A stretch of 30,258 bases of DNA from Treponema sp. (GCA_031275035.1 JAISPH010000045.1:1-30258), one strand, 5' to 3'. Positions 1-7,371 are shown, numbered from the stretch's first letter. Made by a program: numbers and translations. Notes: generated from the sequence alone by a model not told the origin.

Positions 1-18
1 TTATATAGTAAAGTATTA

Positions 19-39
19 CCCCCCCCCCCCCCCCCCCCC
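19..39. repeat. Poly-C homopolymer tract (21 C)
   Basis: Twenty-one consecutive C residues follow an AT-rich stretch (1-18). Tracts this long slip easily in replication and sequencing, so the true length may vary between cells or be an assembly artefact. Poly-G tracts near promoters modulate some T. pallidum tpr genes; a similar role for a leftward gene outside the window is only inference. A 14-bp perfect palindrome (GCTTACCGGTAAGC) lies at 66-79. Confidence 0.9.
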
Positions 40-100
40 GTGCGGATCGCGGTTTCTTAACGCCGGCTTACCGGTAAGCGCAAACCCGGACAAATATACT

Positions 101-140
101 AAAGGCCCTTCCCAAAAACTGAAGTTTTGGGAAGGCCTTT
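101..140 (-). repeat. Large hairpin with C-UUCA-G loop (minus strand)
   Basis: The arms 101-120 and 123-140 are complementary except for one extra C and one extra A in the left arm. Read on the minus strand, the tip is C-TTCA-G closed by an A/T-rich then G/C-rich stem. The same loop recurs in hairpins at 20839-20854 and 22815-22840 with different stem sequences. A T-rich run (138-145) after the plus-strand hairpin would also let it act as a terminator for a rightward transcript. Confidence 0.7.
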
Positions 141-183
141 TCTTTATAAACATATTTCCACCCCGCCCGGAACATCCCGAAAA

Positions 184-393
184 CCGGACAAGCCATTCGG
201 CGTACCGGACAAGCCATTCGGCGTACCGGACAAGCCATTCGGCGTACCGGATCAGTCATTTGGCGTACCGGATGACTCATTTGGTGTACCGGATAAGTCA
301 TTCGGTATACCGGATAAGTCATTCGGCGTACCGGATGACTCATTTGGTATACCGGATCAGTCATTCGGCGTACCGGACAAACCATTTTTTAAG
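184..393. repeat. 21-bp tandem repeat array, nine full units plus a partial tenth
   Basis: Units begin CCGGACAAGCCATTCGGCGTA and repeat every 21 bp from 184 to 372, followed by a decayed unit from 373. The first three units are identical; later ones vary at a few fixed positions (C/T transitions, AAG/CAG/GAC at bases 7-9). Because 21 is a multiple of 3, several frames stay open, but the rightward one has only a TTG start inside a hairpin and no ribosome binding site, so I do not call a protein. 21 bp is two helical turns, so each unit presents the same DNA face. Confidence 0.95.
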
Positions 394-445
394 CGGTTGT
401 TGGCGAAGCTTTGGTTCGACAGAAACCGGGGTTTCCGAACAATTC
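385..445 (+). repeat. Dispersed intergenic element, copy A
   Basis: This stretch begins with TTTTTTAAGCGG (385-396) and ends with GTTTCCGAACAATTC (431-445). The 5' motif recurs at 7458-7468 and 20819-20829, the 3' motif at 12039-12053 and in part at 20849-20858. The middle differs between copies. It ends about 16 bases before the ribosome binding site of the next gene, so it probably lies in its leader or promoter region. Confidence 0.55.
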
Positions 446-473
446 TATTCTTTATTCCCAGAGGAGGTATTGT

Positions 474-1139
474 ATGCCTAACCCGGACTGGCTTCCCGGC
501 TCCCGGACGGAGATCCTGGAGATGTGCCGGGCCTGGATCGAGTACATGACCGCGGCCCGGCGGACCGCCTGGGGCGTGCCCCAGGAGAAGTATAACGAGC
601 TCCTGGGCCTGTTCGACACGGCCCAGGCTTTGCTGCGGCAGGCCATGGACAAGGCGGAACGGACCCACGTGATTACCGTGGAGTGCCAGGCGGCCTTTAA
701 GGCCCTCAAGGAAGCCATGAGGTTCCTCAAGGATCGATATTTCAAGATGCCGCCTCTTTCAGAAAGCGATATAGCGGCCCTGGGGCTCCGCATCCCCGAT
801 ACCCATCCCACCCCGTCGGGGCCTCCCAAAGCGGAAACGGCGGTGGAAACATTTCTTGCGGGACGGCATGAGCTGGGGATGAAGATTGTGTACGTCTCCG
901 GGGACCCCAAGGACAAAGCGAACAAGGGCTACCGGATCTGGTACAAGGTGGCAGGGCCGGGGGAAACCCCGCCCACAGACCCGGAACAGCTTGACAAGTC
1001 CTTTTACACCCGGCGGAGAAGGGACCTGGTACAGTTCGCCTACGGGGACAGCGGGAAAACCGCGTACATCGCCGTGCAGGTGGAGAACGACGGCAAGAAG
1101 GGGCCCTGGGGTCCGCTCGTTTCCGCGCTCATTCCGTGA
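474..1139 (+). CDS. Unrecognised 221-aa protein, helical N-terminus plus beta-rich C-terminus
   Basis: I do not recognise this gene. The ATG at 474 is chosen because AGAGGAGG (460-467) sits at ideal spacing; the frame is open to 411 but nothing supports an earlier start. The product has no signal peptide or membrane segment. Residues 1 to about 100 look all-helical with a basic/aromatic pattern (WIEYMTAARR, AFKALKEAMRFLKDRYF). A proline-rich linker follows (about 110-125). The last 90 residues alternate beta-strands with many W, Y and G residues, suggesting a small beta-sandwich; the chain ends PWGPLVSALIP. The gene stands alone among tandem and palindromic repeats and may be accessory. Function unknown. 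Confidence 0.8.
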   Translation: MPNPDWLPGSRTEILEMCRAWIEYMTAARRTAWGVPQEKYNELLGLFDTAQALLRQAMDKAERTHVITVECQAAFKALKEAMRFLKDRYFKMPPLSESDIAALGLRIPDTHPTPSGPPKAETAVETFLAGRHELGMKIVYVSGDPKDKANKGYRIWYKVAGPGETPPTDPEQLDKSFYTRRRRDLVQFAYGDSGKTAYIAVQVENDGKKGPWGPLVSALIP

Positions 1140-1164
1140 GGAAGAGTAGAGAGTTTTGCTTTAG

Positions 1165-1186
1165 GCGGCAGGGACGCCGCTGTTTT
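1165..1186 (+). terminator. Possible weak intrinsic terminator
   Basis: A GCGGC / GCCGC stem (1165-1169 with 1176-1180) is followed by TGTTTT, 25 bases after the stop of the 474-1139 gene. The stem is only 5 bp, so the call is weak. Confidence 0.4.
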
Positions 1187-1198
1187 CATGCTTTATGT

Positions 1199-1237
1199 GG
1201 AGTTTGGGCGATTTGCAAAGCGAATCGTCCAAACTCC
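1199..1237 (+). repeat. 15-bp hairpin
   Basis: The arms 1199-1213 and 1223-1237 pair over 15 bp with a single G-U (1208 with 1228), around a 9-base loop containing GCAAAGCG. The wobble is G-U only on the plus strand (A-C on the minus strand). No T-run follows, so it is not an obvious terminator. Confidence 0.75.
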
Positions 1238-1240
1238 GAT

Positions 1241-1272
1241 ACCCTCATCCGCCTTCCATGGCGGATGAGGGT
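1241..1272. repeat. 13-bp perfect hairpin, tandem to the previous one
   Basis: ACCCTCATCCGCC (1241-1253) is exactly complementary to 1260-1272 around a 6-base loop. It starts three bases after the 1199-1237 hairpin and lies 52 bases upstream of the next start codon. The two stems share no sequence, so they are separate palindromes side by side. Confidence 0.8.
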
Positions 1273-1324
1273 ACGGACACGAACCTGTTGTCCGGCAATT
1301 TTTTAATTTTAAGGAGAAGGTATC

Positions 1325-1723
1325 ATGAAGATGATGAAGCGCGTACTGATCATGGCCCTGGCCGGAACCGCCGCGGCCCTGCTGGCCGGCTGCCCCACGG
1401 AGGCGGACGACCCCGAATTTCTCTATGCTTATATTTCCGCGAATTCCATACGGTCGCCGGACGAAAAGATACCTGTTTTTATGACAAGCGGAATAACGGA
1501 AGCGCAGATGTCAACCGCCCTTGCCGCTATCCAGGACGGATATGATATGTTAGATGGCGGAGATAAAAATGACTTGGCAGGCAAAATCAAAGCAATAAGG
1601 GTTGTATCCGGTGAGAGTTCCTGGACAATAGCAGGCAATCAATTTATTGTCAGCATCGGCAATTCAGAGACAGTCGTTGCTATCAAGGAAATTTTTGTCT
1701 TTGATATAATTCCTTTAATTTAA
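1325..1723 (+). CDS. Small predicted lipoprotein, function unknown
   Basis: The 132-aa product begins with a classic lipoprotein signal: basic MKMMKR, a hydrophobic stretch, then LLAGC with the predicted lipidated cysteine at residue 23. The mature part (about 110 aa) has no family I recognise. It has a short helical middle (EAQMSTALAAIQDGYDML) and a beta-rich C-terminal half rich in I and V, ending FVFDIIPLI. The start is supported by AAGGAGAAGG (1311-1320) at good spacing. The gene is less GC-rich than its neighbours in its second half, which fits an accessory gene. It should be membrane-anchored on the periplasmic or outer face. Confidence 0.75.
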   Translation: MKMMKRVLIMALAGTAAALLAGCPTEADDPEFLYAYISANSIRSPDEKIPVFMTSGITEAQMSTALAAIQDGYDMLDGGDKNDLAGKIKAIRVVSGESSWTIAGNQFIVSIGNSETVVAIKEIFVFDIIPLI

Positions 1724-1786
1724 TTCTGGAATTATCGTCCTGACACCCGCGGAGGCGCCAGGGACCGGGTTTCCCGGACAAATCCG

Positions 1787-1815
1787 GTGACTAAAACGGC
1801 GGAAACGGCTATAGT
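1787..1815 (+). promoter_or_regulatory. Candidate sigma-70 promoter, possibly giving a near-leaderless mRNA
   Basis: GTGACT (1787-1792) and TATAGT (1810-1815) are separated by exactly 17 bp. The predicted start of transcription, near 1822, is only a few bases before the ATG at 1825, which has no visible ribosome binding site. Confidence 0.4.
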
Positions 1816-1824
1816 TCTTATACG

Positions 1825-2205
1825 ATGAGAACAGGTCTATTCCTATATGGCAGCCTGGCGGCGCTGTTCGTTCTGCTGTTCTGCTCTTGCGGCGCTTCCG
1901 GGGACAATATCGCCCCGCCGCTTACCTCCCCCCTGTCCCGTCCGCTGATAGGCTACGGCGTGGTTACCGTCTCCTATACCAGCGTGGTGGACCAGCCGAA
2001 CCTGACGGGCGGGGTCTCCCTGGGGATACTCAGGATGGGTACGGTGGTGCCGGTCCTGGAGCGGCGGCGGATCAATGTCCGGGGAACGCTTGAATCCTGG
2101 ATACGGGTGGAAGGGTATTATCAGGGCTGGCTCAGGGAGGAGGTGCTGGAGATCTTTGAAAACGAGGCCCAGGCAAAAACCGCCGCCGGCGCCGTCTTTC
2201 AATGA
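1825..2205 (+). CDS. Small lipoprotein with SH3-like domain
   Basis: The 126-aa product has a hydrophobic leader (residues 5-20) and a cysteine-containing lipobox around LLFCSC; Cys22 (after FCS) is the better lipidation site, Cys20 the alternative. Residues about 45-112 look like a bacterial SH3 fold: a short strand (GVVTVSYTSVV), a central basic strand (VVPVLERRRINV), then WIRVEGYYQGWLREEVLEIF, typical of the W-V-x-G-x-x-x-G-W-V end of SH3_3-type domains. Such domains often bind cell wall or protein ligands. The stop overlaps the start of the DUF445 gene by four bases (ATGA at 2202-2205), so the two are translationally coupled. Confidence 0.75.
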   Translation: MRTGLFLYGSLAALFVLLFCSCGASGDNIAPPLTSPLSRPLIGYGVVTVSYTSVVDQPNLTGGVSLGILRMGTVVPVLERRRINVRGTLESWIRVEGYYQGWLREEVLEIFENEAQAKTAAGAVFQ

Positions 2206-3314
2206 AAACTCTCCTTCCCTGGGTTATCCCGCCCCTGGCGGGGATTTTTATCGGATATGTAACCAACGCCATTGCGATCAGGATGCTCTTCAGGCCCCTC
2301 CGGGCGTTGCGGGTCTTCGGCCTGCGCCTGCCCTTTACGCCGGGCATACTGCCCCGGCACCGGCGCAGACTGGCGGAGAACATTGGGGCCATGGTGGAGC
2401 GGGAACTTCTTACCCCGGAGATCCTCAGCGCCCGGTTCCGGCGGGAGGATGTACGGGAACGGATAGCCGCGGCCCTGGCGGAAGCTACGGAGAAGATCTT
2501 CGCCATGCCCCTGGAAAGGGCGGCTCCTTTTATCATCCCCCAGGTAAAGAGCCTGCTCCGTTCTCCTGCGGCCTCTTCCCTGCTGGAGGGGCTGTTTTCG
2601 GATCTTCCCCAATTGGCGAACCCCCTGTCCCGTATTCTCGAAGACCGGTTTCCCGCCGCCGCCGCTTCCCTTGTTGAATTTCTAAAGACCGGAGAGATGC
2701 GGGGCGTCCTGGAGCATCAGGGCCGGATCTTCCTTAACAATGCGATCCTCAAGCTGAATACCTTCCAGCGTTTCCTTGTTTCCGCAGCCCAGTACGACAG
2801 GACCCTCCACGAACAGATGCCCGCCATTATAGACGATCTGATCCTCCAGCTTGAAAAGCTCCTGGCCCGGGAGGGAACCCGGCGGCAGTTCCTGATCCTG
2901 GCAAACGCCTCCCTGCGGAGCGTCCTTGCGGCGGAAGAAACCCGGACGCGGATTGGGAATTTCCTCCGCCTGCATGTAGCGGCGTTGACGGAGGAGGCCG
3001 CCCTGGAAAGCTTCTTTGAAAAGCGCCGGGATCTCCGTTTGGGGGATCTCTTCGGCGGGGATAAGCGGGAACTCGACTCCCTCATCTGCGGCAGGATCTT
3101 TGCCCTGGCAGATGAGCGGCTGGCCGCCCTGCTCAGGACCATCAATGTACGGACCCTGGTTTCGGAACGGATTGACAGCCTGGATATGCTTGACGTGGAA
3201 CGGATAGTCCTGGATGTCATGGCCAATCAGTTTAAGTGGATCAACCTTTTCGGCGGCATCCTGGGGGGGCTCATCGGGCTTTTTCAGGTTTTGCTTTCCC
3301 GGCTCCAGAGCTGA
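2202..3314 (+). CDS. DUF445 family membrane protein
   Basis: The 370-aa product matches the DUF445 (YheB-like) family by its N-terminal pattern: a membrane segment with GxxIGYxTNxIAIRMLFRP (residues about 13-32), then LPFTPGILPRHRRRLAENIG, the family hallmark. The middle 280 residues are charged, amphipathic helices. A second membrane segment (residues about 346-367, LFGGILGGLIGLFQVLL) closes the protein, so both ends sit in the membrane with a large soluble domain between. The molecular function of the family is not established. It is coupled by ATGA overlap to the SH3-like lipoprotein gene; a joint envelope role is inference. Confidence 0.85.
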   Translation: MKTLLPWVIPPLAGIFIGYVTNAIAIRMLFRPLRALRVFGLRLPFTPGILPRHRRRLAENIGAMVERELLTPEILSARFRREDVRERIAAALAEATEKIFAMPLERAAPFIIPQVKSLLRSPAASSLLEGLFSDLPQLANPLSRILEDRFPAAAASLVEFLKTGEMRGVLEHQGRIFLNNAILKLNTFQRFLVSAAQYDRTLHEQMPAIIDDLILQLEKLLAREGTRRQFLILANASLRSVLAAEETRTRIGNFLRLHVAALTEEAALESFFEKRRDLRLGDLFGGDKRELDSLICGRIFALADERLAALLRTINVRTLVSERIDSLDMLDVERIVLDVMANQFKWINLFGGILGGLIGLFQVLLSRLQS

Positions 3315-3433
3315 TTGGAAGGCCGGATCCATACCCCGGAGCTTGCTCCGGAAAATTTACCACCACGGAAAATGTTGTAAACCGGTTTTCGGATCGGGGT
3401 ATGGACTTGGCCAGTACAATAAATTTCTTCTCC

Positions 3434-3647
3434 AACGAAGATACCGGCAAGCAAGCTTGCTTCGAGCTTGCTCCTGGGTTCTTCATTCCGTCCGTGGGGT
3501 ACATACCCAGGAGCCCGCTTGCGCGGGGGAGCCTTGGGGCGGTTAATCAGTGCAACGTCTACGAAATGTGGTATGTATCCCCGCATATAATCACAGTCCT
3601 CCCGGAACGAAGATACCCAGTCCGCTTTGCGGCGGGGTTCTTCATTC
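3434..3647. repeat. Nested palindromic repeats in a gene-free gap (3315-3691)
   Basis: Two copies of an interrupted palindrome occur here, each starting AACGAAGATACC and ending GGTTCTTCATTC (3434-3488 and 3606-3647). The outer arms pair in both copies, but the interiors differ and are each palindromic: GCAAGC-AA-GCTTGC in the first, CCGC-TTTG-CGG-like in the second. Between them GGGGTACATACC (3496-3507) pairs with 3570-3582 over 12 bp with one bulge. No convincing gene or terminator is visible in the rest of the gap, which separates the convergent DUF445 and rlmN genes. Confidence 0.7.
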
Positions 3648-3691
3648 GCGGGCGGGTGTATGCTCCGCCGAAGCTCCGGTCCGCGCCTGCT

Positions 3692-4822
3692 TCAGGTCTC
3701 TCCGGGGGTCTTTATCTCCGCCGCCGGCCCGGCGGTTCCCAGCTGGCCGCAGGCGCCGGCGACTCCCCGGCCCCTGCGGTAACGGCGGGTTACTTTAAGG
3801 CCCAGGGCGGCCAGTTCCCGGGCAAAACCCGCGGCTTCCTCCTCCTCCGGCTCCCTGAGGGGGCTTCCCTCAAAGCAAAGCCCCTCCACCGGATTCCAGG
3901 GGATGAGGTTTACCACCGTATCCAGCCCCCGGGCAAAGCGGGCCATGGCCTCCGCGTCCTCCCTGCGGGTATTGATCCCCCCCAGAAGGACCGCCTCCAG
4001 GGTGATCCGCCGCCCCCGGAGCCGCTGGTAGTAACGGAGGGCCTCTTTTACCTCTCCCAGGGGATTGCTCCGGGTAATGGGCATGAGCCGTTTCCGCAGT
4101 CCCTCTTCGGCGGCGGTCAGGGAAAGGGCAAGCCCAAGATCGGGCCCGCCGTCGGCCAGATCCCGGATTCCCCCGGCAATGCCGCAGGTGGAGAGGGTGA
4201 TGCGCCGCCGGGAGATCCCCAGGCCCCCGGGGCTGGTTAAAACCGCCAGGGCCTTCCGCAGCCCGTCCAGATTGAGCAGGGGCTCCCCCATCCCCATGAT
4301 GACGATATTGTCTATCCCCGGGCAGAGGGAACGGATATGGAGAAATTGTTCCACCATTTCGGCGGAGCTGAGGTTCCGGGCCAGGGCCAGGGTTCCGGTT
4401 TTGCAGAAAACGCACCCCGCGGGACAGCCCGCCTGGGTGGAAAGGCAGGCGGTCCGCCGGGCCCCCGTTTCCGGGCCCTTCCCCCGGACGCCGGGGGATA
4501 CCAGCAGCACCGCTTCAATTTTGAGGCCGTCCTCCAGGAGGATCTGCAGTTTTACCGTACCGTCCCGGTCTTCCAGCCGGCCGGAAACGGCGCTGGATCT
4601 GAGGCGGAACCGGGTTCCCAGTTCTTCCCGCAGGGCAAGGGGAAGGGAGCTTATCTCCGCAAAAGACGAAACCCCCCGGGCCAGGGCGGTGAAGATCTGC
4701 TTTGACCGGAAGGAGGGCAGGGCGGGAAGGGAAGAACGGAGAAGTTCCCCCAGTTCTTCCAGGGGTAATCCTGAAAGCGCAATCCCCGCCGCCGGGGATT
4801 TCAGGACCGCGCCGGCGGCCAT
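3692..4822 (-). CDS. rlmN: Dual-specificity 23S rRNA/tRNA adenine-C2 methyltransferase RlmN
   Basis: The enzyme is a radical-SAM methyltransferase that methylates C2 of A2503 in 23S rRNA and, in E. coli, A37 of some tRNAs. The 376-aa product carries the iron-sulfur motif C133-PAG-C137-VF-C140, the conserved Cys126 seven residues earlier (E. coli Cys118), the SAM-binding MGMGEPLLN (176-184) and the methyl-carrier Cys358 in GACGQL near the C-terminus (E. coli Cys355). All key residues are present and the length is normal. The start ATG shares its A with the TGA stop of the upstream TPR gene (TGATG), so translation is coupled, which explains the lack of a ribosome binding site. It is the last gene of a five-gene leftward operon. 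Confidence 0.95.
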   Translation of the reverse strand: MAAGAVLKSPAAGIALSGLPLEELGELLRSSLPALPSFRSKQIFTALARGVSSFAEISSLPLALREELGTRFRLRSSAVSGRLEDRDGTVKLQILLEDGLKIEAVLLVSPGVRGKGPETGARRTACLSTQAGCPAGCVFCKTGTLALARNLSSAEMVEQFLHIRSLCPGIDNIVIMGMGEPLLNLDGLRKALAVLTSPGGLGISRRRITLSTCGIAGGIRDLADGGPDLGLALSLTAAEEGLRKRLMPITRSNPLGEVKEALRYYQRLRGRRITLEAVLLGGINTRREDAEAMARFARGLDTVVNLIPWNPVEGLCFEGSPLREPEEEEAAGFARELAALGLKVTRRYRRGRGVAGACGQLGTAGPAAEIKTPGET

Positions 4823-5967
4823 CAGTTTTTAAGTTTGTCGATAAATTCCATCACGGCACTGTTCCGTATCCCCAGTTTCTGGAATTCCCCCAGCACCTCC
4901 AGGGCCTGATTCTTTTCCCGTTTCTTTACCAGGCAGTCCGCCAGCTCAATGTAGATCCGGTAATTCCGGGGGTCCTGCTGGATCAGCCGGCGGAGGGATT
5001 CGATGGATTCGTCGTATCTGCCCTGGGACTTGGCTACCACCGCCAAACCCAGGACGGCGTAGGTATCAAACTCAATATTCAGCGCCCGCTGGTAATATTC
5101 CACCGCGCTGCCGTACTCGTTCATGTTACGATAGGCGTCCCCCGCCCGGGTCAGGATAACCTTGTTCCGGGGATCCTGCTCCAGAATGCGATTCCAGTAT
5201 TCCAGGGAACGGTTCTGCTGGTTCATGCCCCGGTAACAGTCCGCCAGACCGAAGAGGGCGTAAAAATTGTAGGGGTCCCGCTGAAGGGCCCGCTCAAAAA
5301 AGGCGATACCCTTTTCAAAGGTTTTAAGTTTCCGGTGGCAGTTTCCCAGAGAGGTTAAGACCCGGATGTCTACGCCGTCCTTATAGGTTTCCAGCATTTT
5401 TTCCCAATAGAACAGGGCTTCCCGGTATTCCTTAAAGTCATAGTGGAGATGGCCCAGGCCGATGATCGCATAGGAGTTTTGCTCCTCCATCTCCAGTACC
5501 CGCAGGTATACCGCCTTGGAATGCTTAAAGTCCCGGACCTTGCGGTAGGCGTCGGCGACCCTGGTCAGGACGGTGATGTTTTTGTCGTCATGAAGCAGGT
5601 ACTGTTCCCAAATTTCTATGGCCTTATGGTACTGATTCAGGGCCTTATAGCAGTCGGCCAGGCCGAAGAGGGCATAGTTGTTCCCCGGATGGTGGTTCAG
5701 GCAGCGCTGATAGAATTCCACCGCTTCCCGGAAGCTTCCCCGCTTGCGGGTGGCGTCTCCCATGCCTACCAGGGCATAGTTGTTAAATTCATCCACCAGA
5801 AGTATGCGGCTGAAACAGTCTATGGCTTCGCTTGTTCTGTTTTCTTTGAGGAACTGGTATCCCCGTTTTGACAGTTCCGATACCTCGGAGAATTCCTGTT
5901 TTTCCCCGTTTTGCTCAGTGGAAGACAAAATGCCTTCCGATTCGGAAAGTTTTATTACCTCACTCAT
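4822..5967 (-). CDS. Tetratricopeptide-repeat protein (about ten TPRs)
   Basis: The 381-aa product is almost entirely TPR units of 34 residues with the usual pattern (for example ALFGLADCYKALNQYHKAIEIWEQYLLHD). I count about ten, from residue 30 to the C-terminus, with LADCY/VADAY cores. There is no signal peptide, so it is probably a cytoplasmic scaffold; the partner is unknown. I prefer the ATG at 5967 (MSEVIKLSES) over the one at 5985 because AAGAGGAT precedes it at good spacing and it overlaps the upstream stop by only 8 bases. It lies between a small TPR-like gene and rlmN. Treponema genomes have many such proteins. Confidence 0.85.
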   Translation of the reverse strand: MSEVIKLSESEGILSSTEQNGEKQEFSEVSELSKRGYQFLKENRTSEAIDCFSRILLVDEFNNYALVGMGDATRKRGSFREAVEFYQRCLNHHPGNNYALFGLADCYKALNQYHKAIEIWEQYLLHDDKNITVLTRVADAYRKVRDFKHSKAVYLRVLEMEEQNSYAIIGLGHLHYDFKEYREALFYWEKMLETYKDGVDIRVLTSLGNCHRKLKTFEKGIAFFERALQRDPYNFYALFGLADCYRGMNQQNRSLEYWNRILEQDPRNKVILTRAGDAYRNMNEYGSAVEYYQRALNIEFDTYAVLGLAVVAKSQGRYDESIESLRRLIQQDPRNYRIYIELADCLVKKREKNQALEVLGEFQKLGIRNSAVMEFIDKLKN

Positions 5968-6304
5968 GCGGACTATCCTCTTCATGTATCAAATTTTGTA
6001 TCAATGCGGATAATTCCATAATGATCGGTTCTGCTTTTTTACGATCCGGGGCGATCCAGTACATTCTGAGGGCATCCAGCTTTTTCCCCCGGGACTTATA
6101 GAAATCGCCGATTCGGATAAGGCCGTCGGAATACCCGGTGGTCAGAAAGATCCTTCTGGCTCCTTCAATATCCCCTTCGTTATAGAGAACATTACCCCTG
6201 CGGTTAAGAGCTGCCCGTTGAGCGTTATCTATTGAAGGCCGTTTAACCGTTTTTAGGAACACATTTTGGCCGGCAAAACGATCAAAAATTTTTTTATAAT
6301 CCAT
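5960..6304 (-). CDS. Small TPR-like helical protein
   Basis: The 114-aa product has no signal sequence. Residues 28-85 read as degenerate TPR helices (AALNRRGNVLYNEGDIEGARRIF, DGLIRIGDFYKSRGKKLDALRMYWIA). This resembles the fold of the large TPR protein encoded immediately downstream, whose start it overlaps by 8 bases, so the two proteins probably act together. I see no catalytic motif. The ATG at 6304 is 56 bases downstream of rsmD in an AT-rich gap; no strong ribosome binding site is visible, so the start is less certain than the frame. Confidence 0.75.
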   Translation of the reverse strand: MDYKKIFDRFAGQNVFLKTVKRPSIDNAQRAALNRRGNVLYNEGDIEGARRIFLTTGYSDGLIRIGDFYKSRGKKLDALRMYWIAPDRKKAEPIIMELSALIQNLIHEEDSPHE

Positions 6305-6360
6305 TTCTCAGCCAACGCCATTGTACTTATTATTCTGTATTTTCTGAAAAAACACAAGGA

Positions 6361-6921
6361 TTATTTTTCAAAAAAATCAACCACCGACCGGCCGTATTCC
6401 CGGCGATCCCGCAGGGTAAGATTGGGAACGGCCTCCCGCATTGGGACCGGCCGGGCCTGGTCTCCGGGGGCGGCGGCCCTTTCCCGGGGCCGGTGGATGA
6501 GGAGCCGGGAGCCGGAAACCATCAGGGGCGAGGAAGCAATGGCGGCGGCCAGTTCCCGCTTGTACAGATAAGGAAAGGGAGGATCGCAGAAGATGACGTT
6601 AAAACTCTTTTTGGCCCGTTTTACATAGAGTTCCGCCGCCATAAAACGGCAATTGATCCGTACCGGCGCCATCGAAACGTTTTTCAGCAGGGTGTTACGT
6701 TTCAGTTTATCCATTTCTACCGCTTCCACCGGTTCCGCCCCCCGGGAAGCGGCTTCCAGGGCGATAATGCCGGACCCGGAAAAGAGGTCGAGGAAAGAAA
6801 GCCCCCCCAGATCCCCCAGAACGGCAAACACCGATTCCCGCATCCGGTCCATGGCGGGACGGATAATGCCTTCGGGGACCATAACCTGCCGTCCGCAGAG
6901 GACGCCTCCGGTGATTCTCAT
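6361..6921 (-). CDS. rsmD: 16S rRNA (guanine-N2)-methyltransferase RsmD
   Basis: RsmD methylates N2 of G966 in 16S rRNA (E. coli numbering) during 30S assembly. The 186-aa product starts MRITGG-xxxGR, the family N-terminus, then RPAMDRMRESVFAVL. SAM motif I is FLDLFSGSG (43-51), the acidic strand-2 end is VEMD (68-71), and the catalytic DPPF is at 113-116. The length is typical. Its ATG lies 3 bases after the stop of the upstream 148-aa gene, so it is likely translated by coupling. In many bacteria rsmD precedes coaD; here coaD is 19 kb away. Confidence 0.93.
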   Translation of the reverse strand: MRITGGVLCGRQVMVPEGIIRPAMDRMRESVFAVLGDLGGLSFLDLFSGSGIIALEAASRGAEPVEAVEMDKLKRNTLLKNVSMAPVRINCRFMAAELYVKRAKKSFNVIFCDPPFPYLYKRELAAAIASSPLMVSGSRLLIHRPRERAAAPGDQARPVPMREAVPNLTLRDRREYGRSVVDFFEK

Positions 6922-6924
6922 GGT

Positions 6925-7371
6925 TTAGAGGTCTTTTAGGAGTTCGCTCAGTTCGTCGCTGCTGACCACCATGGGATCAACCGGGGTTTTGCTGGTTTTG
7001 CTGATAAACTCTTCAATGGTTTTACAGCGCTTTATGGTATTTTCACGAATTTGGGCTATTTTGCCGCAGATTACCGGGAAATGGGAACCCGAAATGGTGC
7101 TTTTGCCGAATTCCAGCTCCGAGAGGATCTCCGCAAACTGCCGCTCGGTTTCCAAAAGGTTATGAAACTGCTCGTCCCGTTCTATAAGGCGTTCATTTTC
7201 TATAAGGTTTCCCAGGAGTATCCCGAGATTGGTATTGATAAAGTCCACGTCGTCCATGGTTTTTTCCAGAAAAAGCTCCGGGTCCGTGTCGAGGATGAGG
7301 GAATCCGCAATAACCCGTATCCTGATGTTCAAAACAAAAATATTGTCCTCAAAGTTGATATGTTTGTTCAT
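6925..7371 (-). CDS. Unrecognised 148-aa helical protein
   Basis: I do not recognise this protein. It is soluble, with no signal peptide or membrane segment, acidic, and predicted almost fully helical, probably an antiparallel coiled coil (LLGNLIENERLIERDEQFHNLLETERQFAEILSEL). A short polar stretch breaks the helices near residue 95. It is the first gene of the leftward rsmD-TPR-rlmN operon. A -10-like TATACT at 7387-7382 would start transcription only a few bases before the ATG, so the message may be nearly leaderless. It is divergent from the rpsF operon. Confidence 0.7.
   Translation of the reverse strand: MNKHINFEDNIFVLNIRIRVIADSLILDTDPELFLEKTMDDVDFINTNLGILLGNLIENERLIERDEQFHNLLETERQFAEILSELEFGKSTISGSHFPVICGKIAQIRENTIKRCKTIEEFISKTSKTPVDPMVVSSDELSELLKDL

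Noticed and set aside
68..385. Minus-strand open frame through the 21-bp repeats
   Set aside because: The same repeat keeps this frame open; differences between units are mostly non-synonymous here and there is no ribosome binding site.
184..393. CRISPR array
   Set aside because: Units are contiguous with no unique spacers, and no cas gene is in the window.
127..549. Open frame encoding PDKPFGV heptad repeats
   Set aside because: It is a by-product of the 21-bp repeat. The only start is a TTG inside a hairpin without a ribosome binding site, and the end runs into the well-supported gene at 474. Several variable sites are synonymous in this frame, which is suggestive but not enough.
3236..4240. 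Long plus-strand frame across the end of DUF445 and into rlmN
   Set aside because: It is antisense to rlmN, rich in P and G as expected of a shadow frame in GC-rich DNA, and matches no family.
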